Assembly: GCF_900188425.1 (NCBI RefSeq)
Contig: NZ_FZON01000037.1
Location: 1-50,923 of the forward strand
Length of the DNA: 50,923 nt
Reading direction: 5' to 3'
Origin: Antarctobacter heliothermus
GTDB lineage: Bacteria; Pseudomonadota; Alphaproteobacteria; Rhodobacterales; Rhodobacteraceae
Below the pieces are notes generated by a model. The model worked only from the letters and a program-made list of their open reading frames with translations. It had not been told where the DNA came from and made no database searches. Both the position numbers and the translations under genes were made by a program. Positions 24,166 through 32,896 of the stretch are shown in pieces (positions within the stretch are counted from its first letter, which is position 1; each line of letters opens with the position of its first letter).

Positions 24166-25047
24166 ATGGCCAACATGAACCTCTATTCGCGCGGTGACAA
24201 ACTCTTCGTCATCATCAACATGGTCCTGATCGCACTGTTCACGATCTCAACCCTCTACCCGTTCATCTACATCGCGTCGCTGTCGCTCAGCACTGGCTTT
24301 GAGGCCCGCGCCGGCAACGTGATCCTGACGCCGGTGGGCTTTACCCTGGAGGCCTACAAGCAGGTCCTCAGCGAGCCGATGTTCTGGACCAGCTACAAGA
24401 ACACGTTCATCTACACGATCGGCGGCACGCTGATGAGCCTGCTGTTCATCATTCCGGGGGCCTACGCCCTGTCGCGTCCGCAACTCTACGGTCGGCGGTT
24501 CTGGAACCTGATGGTCGCCTTTACCATGTGGTTCCACGCCGGGATGATCCCCTTTTTCCTGAACATGCGGGATCTGGGACTGCTGGACAGCTATTTCGGC
24601 ATCATCATCGGCTTTGCGGTCAACGGCTTCAACATCATCCTGCTGCGCAACTTCTTCGAGGGCATTCCGCAATCGTTCGAAGAGGCGGCGCGGATGGACG
24701 GCGCCAACGAATTCCAGGTGCTGTGGAAGGTCTTTGTCCCGCTGTCGAAACCGGCCATCGCCACGGTCGCATTGTTCTGCATCGTGTCACGCTGGAACGG
24801 GTTCTTCTGGGCGATGGTCCTCTTGCAGGACGACGAAAAGATCCCGCTGCAGGTCTACCTGCGCCACGTCATCGTCGAACTGTCCGACGATGAGGAATTC
24901 GCCAGCACCCTGATCAACGCCACCTACTCGTTCGAGACGGTCAGCGCCGCGATCATCGTCTGCTCGATCATCCCGATCCTGATGATCTACCCCTTCCTTC
25001 AGAAGTACTTCAGCAAGGGTATCCTGCTGGGTGGGGTCAAAGAGTAA
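24166..25047 (+). CDS. algM2: Oligoalginate ABC importer, permease 2 (AlgM2/YtcP type)
   Basis: A 293-residue partner permease of the YtcP/AraQ type; AlgM2 of Sphingomonas A1 has, as I recall, the same length. The first membrane segment is 'LFVIINMVLIALFTISTLYP'. The EAA loop is 'FEEAARMDGANEFQVLWKVF' and it ends 'YPFLQKYFSKGILLGGVKE', the standard tail of this class. ATG 24166 has GAGGGAGC upstream. Together with permease 1 it forms the heterodimeric channel that accepts oligosaccharides from the binding protein encoded next. Confidence 0.9.
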   Translation: MANMNLYSRGDKLFVIINMVLIALFTISTLYPFIYIASLSLSTGFEARAGNVILTPVGFTLEAYKQVLSEPMFWTSYKNTFIYTIGGTLMSLLFIIPGAYALSRPQLYGRRFWNLMVAFTMWFHAGMIPFFLNMRDLGLLDSYFGIIIGFAVNGFNIILLRNFFEGIPQSFEEAARMDGANEFQVLWKVFVPLSKPAIATVALFCIVSRWNGFFWAMVLLQDDEKIPLQVYLRHVIVELSDDEEFASTLINATYSFETVSAAIIVCSIIPILMIYPFLQKYFSKGILLGGVKE

Positions 25048-25081
25048 CCGACTAAACTGTTGTCGCAACTGGGAGGAAACC

Positions 25082-26644
25082 ATGCGAAAACTATCCTTGG
25101 CCTTGACCATTCTGGGCACCACGTCCCTGACTGTTCCCGCCTACGCAGAAAGCCATCTGCAAGTCGTGGATAAGCCGGTCGAACTGACGATCCACATGCA
25201 CTGGCCACGCGCGCAGGGCTATATGGTGCCGAAGTCCGGTGAGCCCTATCCGGTCGAACTGGAAGCTCGCAAGCTGACCGGTGTCTCGTTGATCGACGCC
25301 ACAGCCGGACGCAACTCCACCGACAGCAACGAGGCGATGAACCTGCTGATCGCTCAGGGCAAGATGCCCGACATCGTCGGCGGTCACCTGATCCAGCAGC
25401 CGGTCAACGAATACGGCCCGCAGGGCGCCTTTGTGCCGCTCAACGAACTGGTTGAAGAGCATGCGCCCAACATCGCGAAGTTCTGGGAGGACCATCCGGG
25501 CCTGAAAGAGGCGATCTCGGCCTTTGACGGCAACTACTACTACATTCCCTACCTGCCCGACGGCAAATATGGCCGGGCATGGTTCATCCGTCAGGACTGG
25601 CTGGACGCACTTGGGCTGGAACAGCCGCAGGACGTGGATGAGCTGTATGACGTGATGGTGGCGTTCCGCGATCAGGACCCGAACGGCAACGGTCTGAAGG
25701 ACGAAATTCCCTACTTCGCCCGCCAGTGGGAAGAAGTGAACCGCCTGCTCACCCTGTGGGATGCGCGGTCGTCCGGGTCGGACACCTACCATGACTTTTA
25801 CGTCAATGACGAAGGCAAGCTGGTGCATCCCTACGCCCAGGTCGCTTATCGTGACGCGCTGGCCAATGTCGCCAAATGGTACGCCGAAGGCCTGATCGAC
25901 CCCGAGATCTTTACCCGTGGTTCGTCGTCGCGTGACTACCTGCTGTCCGAAAACCTCGGTGGCATGACCCATGACTGGTTCGCTTCGACTTCGGGCTACA
26001 ACGACGCCCTTGGCGACAAGATCGACGGCTTCAACTTCATCCCGTTCCTGCCGCCCGCGTCTGCCGGTGGCGTGCGGATGGAAGAGCACCGCCGCATCCC
26101 GATCAAGCCGGATGGCTGGGCGATCAGCCACCAGGCCAAAGACCCGGTCACGGTCATCAAGTACTTTGACTTCTGGTTTACCGAAGAGGGCCGCCTGCTG
26201 TCCAACTTCGGCGTCGAAGGCAAGACATGGGACATGGTCGACGGAGAGCCGGTCTACAAACCCGAAGTGCTGAACAGTGACAGCCCGGTCAACAGCCAGA
26301 TGTATCTGGAAGGCGCACAGATCCAGCGCGGCTACTGGCAGGACTACCGCTACGAATGGCAGTGGACGTCCGAGGCCGCCCGCAAGGGGATCGAGCTGTA
26401 TGACACCCACGATCTGCTGATCGACCAGTTCCTTGGCGTTGCGCTGAACAAGAAGGAACAGGCTGTCTTTGACCGTTACTGGCCGTCCCTGCGTACCTAC
26501 ATGCTGGAGCGCCAGCAGGCCTGGATCCTCGGATCGGGCGACGTTCAGGCAGATTGGGACGACTACACCAAGACGCTGGACAAGATGGGCTATGCGGACG
26601 TCATCGAGGTCCTGAACACCGCCTACGAGCGTCAGTACAACTGA
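25082..26644 (+). CDS. algQ: Alginate-oligosaccharide periplasmic binding protein (AlgQ1/AlgQ2-like)
   Basis: A 520-residue secreted solute-binding protein with signal peptide MRKLSLALTILGTTSLTVPA (cleavage near AYA-ES). It matches my memory of the Sphingomonas A1 AlgQ proteins at many places: 'DKPVELTIHMHW', 'GGHLIQQPVNEYGPQGAFVP', 'ARSSGSDTYHDFYV', 'LGGMTHDWFAST' and 'GYWQDYRYEWQWT'. The calcium site DPNGNGLKDE (about residues 199-208) is retained. It would bind unsaturated or saturated alginate oligomers in the periplasm and deliver them to AlgM1M2S. The start has GGGAGGAAACC upstream. No lipobox is visible, so it is a soluble periplasmic protein. Confidence 0.9.
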   Translation: MRKLSLALTILGTTSLTVPAYAESHLQVVDKPVELTIHMHWPRAQGYMVPKSGEPYPVELEARKLTGVSLIDATAGRNSTDSNEAMNLLIAQGKMPDIVGGHLIQQPVNEYGPQGAFVPLNELVEEHAPNIAKFWEDHPGLKEAISAFDGNYYYIPYLPDGKYGRAWFIRQDWLDALGLEQPQDVDELYDVMVAFRDQDPNGNGLKDEIPYFARQWEEVNRLLTLWDARSSGSDTYHDFYVNDEGKLVHPYAQVAYRDALANVAKWYAEGLIDPEIFTRGSSSRDYLLSENLGGMTHDWFASTSGYNDALGDKIDGFNFIPFLPPASAGGVRMEEHRRIPIKPDGWAISHQAKDPVTVIKYFDFWFTEEGRLLSNFGVEGKTWDMVDGEPVYKPEVLNSDSPVNSQMYLEGAQIQRGYWQDYRYEWQWTSEAARKGIELYDTHDLLIDQFLGVALNKKEQAVFDRYWPSLRTYMLERQQAWILGSGDVQADWDDYTKTLDKMGYADVIEVLNTAYERQYN

Positions 26645-26728
26645 TCCCGTCCAGACCCTTGAAAACACCAAGTGCGGCCGATCCAGGCCGCGCTTTCCCC
26701 GACCGCCAACAACAGGAACACCGGACCG

Positions 26729-29050
26729 ATGCCAGGCCAATCCGCCCCCATGCTCGACGAACCCAAGACAGGCCGCCTGACGATCCAGTATGGACCGGAC
26801 GTCAGTACCGACATCGTCGAGAACCCGCCGCGTTTCACCTGGTTGCCGGTGATCGAGGAAGAGGCGCAATACGTCCTGCGCGTCTCGACCGATCCTGCCT
26901 ATCCCAGCAGCGGCACGCATTATTTCACCCGCATCCCGCTGAATTTCTTCACGCCGAACATGACGCTGGAGCCGGGCGCGTATCACTGGTCCTACGCCGT
27001 CTGCGATCCCGACACCGGCAAACCCGCCACCAACTGGAGCGTGACCCGCAGCTTTACCATCACCGAGGGGTTGCCGGACTCGCCGCTGCCCTCGCGCAAA
27101 TCCCGGTTTTGCAACTCCGAACGCGCCCATCCGCGCCTCTGGCTGACCCCCGACCGGCTGACAGAGTTCCGCGCCGCGGTAGAGGCGGACCCGACCCATT
27201 GCACTTGGGAGACGTTCTACCGCGAATCCGTCCTGCCGTGGATGGACCGCGAGGTCATGTCCGAACCCGCAGGCTATCCCGATCACAAGCGCGTCGCCCC
27301 GGTGTGGCGGCAGACCTACATCGACCTTCAGGAACTGATGTACGCGATCCGCCACCTGGCCATCGGCGGTCAGGTCACCAATGACGCCGCGATGCTGGAC
27401 CGCGCCAAGGATTGGTTGCTGGAAGCCGCGTCATGGGACCCGATGGGCATCACCTCGCGCGCCTACACCGACGAATGGGCCTACCGCGTGTGCAACGCGC
27501 TGGCCTGGGGCTATGACTGGCTGTACGACCAGATGACCGACGAGGAACGCGCCAAGGTGCGCGCCGCCCTGTTGGAACGCACCCGCGACATCGCCGAACA
27601 CGCGATCCTCAACGCCAAGATCCACCTGTTTCCCTACGACAGCCACGCGGTACGGTCGGTCTCTCTGACGCTGGTCCCGGCCTGCATCGCCCTGCTGGGC
27701 GATGATGAGGGGGACGAGGCCCGCGACTGGCTGAATTACTGCATCGAGTTTCTGGCCGGTGTCTATTCCCCCTGGGGGGACAGCGATGGCGGCTGGGCCG
27801 AGGGCACAAACTACTGGATGATGGGCATGGCCTATCTGATCGAGGCCGCCAACCGGCTGAAATCCTTCACCGGCATCGACCTCTACAAACGGCCCTTCTT
27901 TCGCAACACCGGGGATTTCCCGCTGTTCTGCAAGGCGCCCAACACCCGCCGCGCCACCTTTGGCGACGACAGCACACAGGGCGATCTGCCGTGTATCAAG
28001 ACCGGCATCAACCTGCGCCAATACGCGGGCGTCACCGGCAATGGCGCATATCAGTGGTATCATGAGGAACTGGCCCGCCTGAACCCCGGCACCGAAGGCG
28101 CGTTCTATAACTGGGGCTGGTGGGACACCAACTTTGACGAACTCACCTACCTGACCGACTTCCCGCAGGTCGAGGCGACGGACCCACCGTCGGGCATGCG
28201 CCATTTCAAGGGCATCGGCTGGGTTGGCGTCCAGCACGAGATGGCCGACCCGGATCAGCACATTCAGTTCGTGATGAAATCCTCTCCCTTCGGGTCGATC
28301 AGCCACAGCCACGGCGACCAGAACGCATTCTGCATGGCCGCCTACGGCGAGGATCTGGCGATCCAGTCCGGCTATTACGTTGCCTTCAACTCGACCATGC
28401 ACCGGCTCTGGCGGCGCCAGACCGTGTCCAAGAACGCCATCCTGATCAACGGCAAGGGCCAGTACGCCGACAAGGACAAGGCCAAGGCCATGGCCGCCGC
28501 GGGCAAGATCCTTGCCGCCGAAGAGCATGAGGATCACATCTACATCAAGGGCGACGCCACCGCCGCCTATCAAAGCCTGTCGCCCGAGGTGACACTGGCC
28601 GAGCGTGAGGTCTATTTCGTGCGCGGCAGCTATTTCGTCATCGTCGACAAGGTCGATGCCGAAACCCCTGTCACCCTCGACTGGCTGCTGCACGCCAACG
28701 CGCCCTATGACCTTGGGAAAACCACCTTTCGCTACACCGGCGAACGGGCCGGGTTCTACGGGCAGGTGGTCTGGTCAGAGGCGGGCAAGCCGGTCCTGAC
28801 CCAGGAAACCGGGTTTCCGGGCGTCGATCCGGCGGATTACGAGGGCCTGCCCGTCAGCACCTGCCTGCACGCGCAATACCCCGCCGCCACCCGCCACCGG
28901 ATTGCCACCCTTCTGGTACCCTACCGTCTGGCAGAGCCGAAACGGATCTTCAACTTCATGGATGATCAGGGGTATGACGCCGATCTCTACTTCACCGACA
29001 CCGATGAAAACACCTTCAAGGTGGTGATGAAGAAGCTGGCGAACACCTGA
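26729..29050 (+). CDS. PL15-type exolytic oligoalginate lyase (heparinase II/III-like)
   Basis: A 773-residue cytoplasmic enzyme (no signal peptide) with an N-terminal beta domain starting 'LDEPKTGRLTIQYGPD', an (alpha/alpha) barrel and a C-terminal heparinase II/III-like beta sheet. The layout and length match the exotype alginate lyase Atu3025 of Agrobacterium. The residues I recall as catalytic there (His311, Tyr365, His531) correspond to His306 in FPYDSHAVRS, Tyr362 in WAEGTNYWM and a His in SHSHGDQN (526/528). It removes terminal unsaturated uronates from imported oligomers. ATG 26729 is chosen; GTG 26672 would only add 19 non-conserved residues. Confidence 0.88.
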   Translation: MPGQSAPMLDEPKTGRLTIQYGPDVSTDIVENPPRFTWLPVIEEEAQYVLRVSTDPAYPSSGTHYFTRIPLNFFTPNMTLEPGAYHWSYAVCDPDTGKPATNWSVTRSFTITEGLPDSPLPSRKSRFCNSERAHPRLWLTPDRLTEFRAAVEADPTHCTWETFYRESVLPWMDREVMSEPAGYPDHKRVAPVWRQTYIDLQELMYAIRHLAIGGQVTNDAAMLDRAKDWLLEAASWDPMGITSRAYTDEWAYRVCNALAWGYDWLYDQMTDEERAKVRAALLERTRDIAEHAILNAKIHLFPYDSHAVRSVSLTLVPACIALLGDDEGDEARDWLNYCIEFLAGVYSPWGDSDGGWAEGTNYWMMGMAYLIEAANRLKSFTGIDLYKRPFFRNTGDFPLFCKAPNTRRATFGDDSTQGDLPCIKTGINLRQYAGVTGNGAYQWYHEELARLNPGTEGAFYNWGWWDTNFDELTYLTDFPQVEATDPPSGMRHFKGIGWVGVQHEMADPDQHIQFVMKSSPFGSISHSHGDQNAFCMAAYGEDLAIQSGYYVAFNSTMHRLWRRQTVSKNAILINGKGQYADKDKAKAMAAAGKILAAEEHEDHIYIKGDATAAYQSLSPEVTLAEREVYFVRGSYFVIVDKVDAETPVTLDWLLHANAPYDLGKTTFRYTGERAGFYGQVVWSEAGKPVLTQETGFPGVDPADYEGLPVSTCLHAQYPAATRHRIATLLVPYRLAEPKRIFNFMDDQGYDADLYFTDTDENTFKVVMKKLANT

Positions 29051-29065
29051 CCTGTCGCGATCAGC

Positions 29066-29090
29066 GGCACCGGGCCATTCGTCCGGTGCC
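29066..29090 (+). other. Intra-operon hairpin before the kdgF-like gene
   Basis: Perfect 8-bp stem GGCACCGG / CCGGTGCC with a 9-base loop in the 70-bp gap between the lyase and cupin genes. There is no T-run. It may stabilise or partly terminate the upstream transcript. Confidence 0.5.
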
Positions 29091-29120
29091 AGACCGAACT
29101 TTACTGCGTGGATATGTGAA

Positions 29121-29453
29121 ATGACTGTGAAAAACTTCTTTCCCGGCAACGAAAACAGGCTGTTCGACGCGGGGGGCGGGCTGACCAGAAAGGTTGCCGC
29201 GCACAATGACAACGTGATGTGTGTCGAGGTGCATTTTGAAACCGGCACCGTGGCGGCCCGTCACCACCATCCGCATGAGCAGGTCACCTACGTCATCTCG
29301 GGCAAGTTCGAATTTACCGTCGGCGATGACACCTATGTCATCGGCGCGGGCGACTCGCTGTACAAACAGCCCAACATCGAACACGGCGCGACCTGCCTGG
29401 AGGCCGGCACGCTGTTGGATATCTTCACGCCGCACCGCGAAGATTTTCTCTGA
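29121..29453 (+). CDS. kdgF: KdgF-like cupin, unsaturated-uronate linearising enzyme
   Basis: A 110-residue single-domain cupin. The metal ligands are visible in 'ARHHHPHEQVTYVISGKFEF' (two His plus Glu/Gln) and in 'QPNIEHGA' (third His). KdgF family members have this size and convert the ring form of 4,5-unsaturated monouronates to the open-chain keto acid DEH. Placement directly after the oligoalginate lyase and before two DEH-reductase candidates fits exactly. No signal peptide, so it acts in the cytoplasm. The general cupin fold alone is weak evidence; the context raises confidence. Confidence 0.8.
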   Translation: MTVKNFFPGNENRLFDAGGGLTRKVAAHNDNVMCVEVHFETGTVAARHHHPHEQVTYVISGKFEFTVGDDTYVIGAGDSLYKQPNIEHGATCLEAGTLLDIFTPHREDFL

Positions 29454-29492
29454 ATCAACAAACATCATAAAAAAATCAAGGGAGTACACGGC

Positions 29493-30374
29493 ATGACCAA
29501 ACCCGTCATCGGATTCATCGGCCTCGGCCTCATGGGCGGCAACATGGTTGAAAACCTGCAAAAGCGGGGGTTTGAACTGGTCGTGATGGACCTCAACAAG
29601 GATGCCGTGAAGGCAGTGATCGACCGTGGCAACGCGCGTGAGGCGACCTCGCCCAAGGAACTGGCAGCGGCCAGCGACATCGTGATGCTGTGCCTGACCA
29701 CCTCTGACGTGGTGGAAAAGCTGGTTTACGGCGACAACGGCATTCTGGCCGGCATCAAAGAGGGCGCCGTGCTGATCGACTTCGGCACCTCCATCCCGGC
29801 CTCGACCCGCAAGATCGGTGCCGATCTGGCCGCCAAGGGCGCAGCCATGCTGGACGCGCCGCTGGGCCGGACCCCGGCGCATGCCACGGACGGGTTGCTG
29901 AACATCATGGTGGGTGGCGACAAGGCGACCTTTGAAAAGGTCAAGCCGGTGCTCGAAGAGCAGGGCGAAAACATCTTTTACCTCGGCGCGCTGGGCAACG
30001 GTCATGTGACCAAGCTGGTCAACAACTTCATGGGCATGACCACCGTCTGCACCATGAGCCAGGCCTTTGCCGTGGCCGACCGCGCCGGTGTCGATCGTCA
30101 GCAGTTGTTTGACATCATGTCCACGGGTCCGTCCAACTCGCCCTTCATGGGATTCTGCAAGAACTACGCCGTCGACGGGGTCAGCGATCTGGGGTTTTCG
30201 CTGAATAATGCCAACAAGGATCTGGGGTATTTCCTCAAGATGGCAGAGGATCTGGGCACCCGGGCCGAGATTGCCGAAGGCACCTCGCATAACCTTCAGG
30301 CCGCTGTGGATGCGGGCATGGGGAATGGCAACGTCCCGGAAATATTCGACTATTTCCTGAAGTTGGCCAAGTGA
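29493..30374 (+). CDS. Beta-hydroxyacid dehydrogenase, candidate DEH reductase
   Basis: A 293-residue NAD(P)-dependent enzyme of the 3-hydroxyisobutyrate dehydrogenase/GarR family. The Rossmann motif GFIGLGLMGGNM opens the protein. The substrate loop reads DAPLGRTPAHATDG instead of the usual DAPVSGG, a variant related to that of sulfolactaldehyde reductase. The catalytic Lys is Lys174 in TKLVNNFMG. Members of this family reduce DEH to KDG in Vibrio alginate pathways, as I recall. ATG 29493 has AAGGGAG upstream. Since an SDR reductase follows, one of the two may serve another keto acid or a different cofactor. Confidence 0.82.
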   Translation: MTKPVIGFIGLGLMGGNMVENLQKRGFELVVMDLNKDAVKAVIDRGNAREATSPKELAAASDIVMLCLTTSDVVEKLVYGDNGILAGIKEGAVLIDFGTSIPASTRKIGADLAAKGAAMLDAPLGRTPAHATDGLLNIMVGGDKATFEKVKPVLEEQGENIFYLGALGNGHVTKLVNNFMGMTTVCTMSQAFAVADRAGVDRQQLFDIMSTGPSNSPFMGFCKNYAVDGVSDLGFSLNNANKDLGYFLKMAEDLGTRAEIAEGTSHNLQAAVDAGMGNGNVPEIFDYFLKLAK

Positions 30375-30420
30375 CCCACGCGACGATTGTCTAGCTGGAG
30401 ACAATTCAGCAGACCACACG

Positions 30421-30446
30421 CTGACCCGCTGCACGCAGCGGGTCAG
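30421..30446 (+). other. Intra-operon hairpin before the SDR gene
   Basis: Stem CTGACCCGCTG / CAGCGGGTCAG (11 bp) with loop CACG, about 25 bp upstream of the SDR start codon and 47 bp after the previous stop. There is no T-run. It could be a leaky terminator or an RNase processing/stability element that separates the KDG-forming SDR and kinase from the upstream genes. Confidence 0.6.
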
Positions 30447-30470
30447 TCCATAGGGCAGGAAGGAAAGACC

Positions 30471-31214
30471 ATGAAACTCAACGGAAAAACCGCCATTGTC
30501 ACCGGCGGGGGCCGGGACATCGGCGGCGCATGTGCCAAACGTCTGGCCGCCGAAGGCGCACATGTCGCAATCAACTATTTCGCCAGCGATGCCGGGGCCA
30601 ACAAGGTTGTCGAAGAGATCACCGCCAGCGGCGGCACGGCCTTTGCCCTGCAGGGCGATCTGACAACACCAGAGGGCGTCTCGGCGCTGGTGGACCGGAC
30701 AGTCGCAGAGTTCGGCGGTGTCGATATCCTGGTGAACAACGCGGGCGGGCTGATTGCCCGCAAGACGATCTCTGAGATGTCGCTGCAGCATTGGCAGGCC
30801 GTGATGGACCTCAACCTGACCAGTACCTTTCTGATGATCAAGGCGTGTCTGCCGCACATGAAAACGGGCGCCATCGTCAACCTTGCCAGTCAGGCCGGAC
30901 GCGATGGCGGCGGCGGCGGGGCGGTTGCCTATGCCACGTCCAAGGGCGCGGTCATGACCCTGACCCGTGGTCTGGCCAAGGAACTGGGGCCAGACATCCG
31001 CGTCAACGCCGTCTGCCCGGGCATGATCGACACCGATTTCCACAACATCTTTACCAAGGACGAGGCGCGCCGCGCGCTGGAGGCCACGGCACCTGCCCGG
31101 CGCCAGGGCACCTCTGACGATGTGGCCGAACTGGTGTGTTTCCTGGCCAGCGATGCTGCCGGGTTCATTACCGGCACAAACGTCGACATCAACGGCGGCA
31201 CGCTGTTCAGCTGA
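30471..31214 (+). CDS. SDR-family oxidoreductase, candidate DEH reductase
   Basis: A 247-residue classical short-chain dehydrogenase. The cofactor motif is TGGGRDIGGA (residues 11-20), followed by NNAGG (89-93) and the catalytic Ser140, Tyr154 and Lys158 (YATSK). DEH reductases of Sphingomonas A1 and the Agrobacterium alginate cluster belong to this family and reduce DEH to 2-keto-3-deoxygluconate. The gene sits between the beta-hydroxyacid dehydrogenase and the KDG kinase, which supports the assignment. ATG 30471 has GGAAGGAAAG upstream. Many SDR enzymes look alike, so the substrate is inferred from context. Confidence 0.82.
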   Translation: MKLNGKTAIVTGGGRDIGGACAKRLAAEGAHVAINYFASDAGANKVVEEITASGGTAFALQGDLTTPEGVSALVDRTVAEFGGVDILVNNAGGLIARKTISEMSLQHWQAVMDLNLTSTFLMIKACLPHMKTGAIVNLASQAGRDGGGGGAVAYATSKGAVMTLTRGLAKELGPDIRVNAVCPGMIDTDFHNIFTKDEARRALEATAPARRQGTSDDVAELVCFLASDAAGFITGTNVDINGGTLFS

Positions 31215-31259
31215 CCGCTTTGCCCCGGCGCGGCGGCACAACTCTATATGTGAGGGATC

Positions 31260-32180
31260 ATGACCCAGAGCACCACACCCGCGCCTCTGCGGTTTCTTGC
31301 GATTGGCGAATGTATGGCCGAACTGGCCCCCGGCGAATCCGCTGACCAGCTACGGTTGGGGTTTGCGGGCGATACGTTCAACACCGCCTTCTATCTGCGT
31401 CAACTAGTGGCAGAGGCCGAGGTGCGGTATTTCACCCGCGTGGGGCAGGACAGCCTGTCGGATCGCATGGTGGCGATGATGCGCACCGCCGGGGTCGACA
31501 CGACCCATGTCGCCCGCGACCCGGAGCGGTCGGTGGGTATGTATCTCATCAGCCTCAAGGATGGTGAGCGCAGCTTTTCCTATTGGCGCGACAGTTCTGC
31601 CGCGCGGCTGCTGGCCTGCGACCGGGGGGCGCTGGACCGCGCCATGGCGGAAACGGGCCTGATCTATTTCTCGGGGATCACGCTGGCGATCCTTGACGCC
31701 GCAGGGCGGGCGACGCTGCTGGATGCTGTCGCACAAGCCCGCCGGGCGGGGCGCACAATTGCCTTTGATTCCAACCTGCGGCCCCGGCTCTGGGCCACGG
31801 CACCAGAGATGACGCAGACCATCATGGCCGCGGCGCAGGTCAGCGATATCGTGCTGCCGTCCTTCGACGATGAGGCCGTGCATTTCGGGGATGCCGATCC
31901 GGACGCCACGGCGGACCGCTATCTGCGCGCCGGGGCCGAAACGGTCATCGTCAAGAACGGCGCCGGGCCGGTTCACTATCGCAGCGGTGGTGGGCAGGGG
32001 GTGGTGACGCCGCCCGTCGCACAGGTGGTGGTCGATACGACCGCTGCGGGCGACAGTTTCAACGCCGGGTTTCTGGCCGGGCGCGCATCGGGTCTGCCAG
32101 TGGATCAGGCCATCCTGTCCGGCGCGCGGGTGGCGGCCAGGGTGATCGGCCACAAGGGGGCGCTGGTGCCGCTGACATAG
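31260..32180 (+). CDS. kdgK: 2-keto-3-deoxygluconate kinase (PfkB family)
   Basis: A 306-residue ribokinase/PfkB-family sugar kinase. The N-terminus 'FLAIGECMAELAPGE', then 'GFAGDTFNTAFYLRQL', is the usual opening of KDG kinases. The C-terminal PfkB signature DTTAAGDSFNAGFLAGR carries the catalytic Asp in the GD pair. It phosphorylates KDG to KDPG, which enters the Entner-Doudoroff aldolase step; no eda gene is in the window. ATG 31260 follows GAGGGATC. Last gene of the operon. Confidence 0.9.
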   Translation: MTQSTTPAPLRFLAIGECMAELAPGESADQLRLGFAGDTFNTAFYLRQLVAEAEVRYFTRVGQDSLSDRMVAMMRTAGVDTTHVARDPERSVGMYLISLKDGERSFSYWRDSSAARLLACDRGALDRAMAETGLIYFSGITLAILDAAGRATLLDAVAQARRAGRTIAFDSNLRPRLWATAPEMTQTIMAAAQVSDIVLPSFDDEAVHFGDADPDATADRYLRAGAETVIVKNGAGPVHYRSGGGQGVVTPPVAQVVVDTTAAGDSFNAGFLAGRASGLPVDQAILSGARVAARVIGHKGALVPLT

Positions 32181-32191
32181 CGGCAGCGGCG

Positions 32192-32896
32192 CTAGACCAT
32201 CTCGATCACACCCTTGTCGATGGCCAACATATAGCCGCGCCGGGCGATGTTCTTGACCAACAGTTCGCTGACCATCTGGTTGCCCAGCCCGTCGCGCAGC
32301 CGCTTGATCCGGGTGGCGCCTGCGGCCTCATCGCAGTCGGCCTCGGCCTTGCCGGAAATCATCGATTCGATCTGGCTGCCGGACAACATCTCATCGTCCA
32401 GCCGCGCCTCTGCCAGCACCGACAGCGTTTCCATCATCGCCTCGGTCAGCTTGAACCCCATGGTGTTGAGGTAAACCGTGTTTTCCTCACGCGAGATGAT
32501 CAGCGAACTGACCTCGATCCCGGACCGTTCGATCTGCGCCATGCGCCGGTTCAGCGACACCAGCATGACCAGAAAGACCAGCGCCGCCACCAGCAGGGCG
32601 GCGGCAAACACCAACAACAAATAGATCACCAACCGATAGCTGGCCAAAACGTCGGAAAACGCGGTGCCGGATTGGGCGAGGATCTCCAGCAGCGTCACCT
32701 CGGCCCGGCTGGTCAGGTTGTCGTTCTCGATAAAGATCCGCTCGACCCGCCCATTGAACGCGTTGGCGTCGGGCAGGGTAAAGATCAGCAGCACCCCGGC
32801 TATCGCCAGAATCGCCACGATGGCAATGATGCCCCCGGTTACGATCCGTGCGCCCGAGCGGCGGCTTTCGCTAGCGGTAATAGTGTGAGCCTGCAC
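32192..32896 (-). CDS. Membrane protein with C-terminal winged-helix domain (inverted ToxR layout)
   Basis: A 234-residue protein. Membrane segment 1 is about residues 17-40 (GGIIAIVAILAIAGVLLIF) and segment 2 about 86-113 (LVIYLLLVFAAALLVAALVF). The 45-residue part between them would be periplasmic. From about residue 160 the sequence has a winged-helix look: 'IKRLRDGLGNQMVSELLVKN' and 'IARRGYML', the recognition-helix and wing pattern of OmpR/ToxR-type domains. ToxR and CadC put this domain at the N-terminus with a single membrane segment; here it is at the C-terminus after two. Start GTG 32896 overlaps the preceding gene by 26 bp. It may sense the small secreted protein encoded by that gene. 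Function unproven. Confidence 0.65.
   Translation of the reverse strand: MQAHTITASESRRSGARIVTGGIIAIVAILAIAGVLLIFTLPDANAFNGRVERIFIENDNLTSRAEVTLLEILAQSGTAFSDVLASYRLVIYLLLVFAAALLVAALVFLVMLVSLNRRMAQIERSGIEVSSLIISREENTVYLNTMGFKLTEAMMETLSVLAEARLDDEMLSGSQIESMISGKAEADCDEAAGATRIKRLRDGLGNQMVSELLVKNIARRGYMLAIDKGVIEMV

Noticed and set aside
25091-27355. 754-aa open frame on the minus strand
   Set aside because: It lies opposite the AlgQ-like and PL15-like genes, which have clear family motifs. Such long antisense frames are a product of high-GC codon use.
29061-31241. 726-aa open frame on the minus strand
   Set aside because: Antisense shadow of the cupin, dehydrogenase and SDR genes; no domain recognisable.
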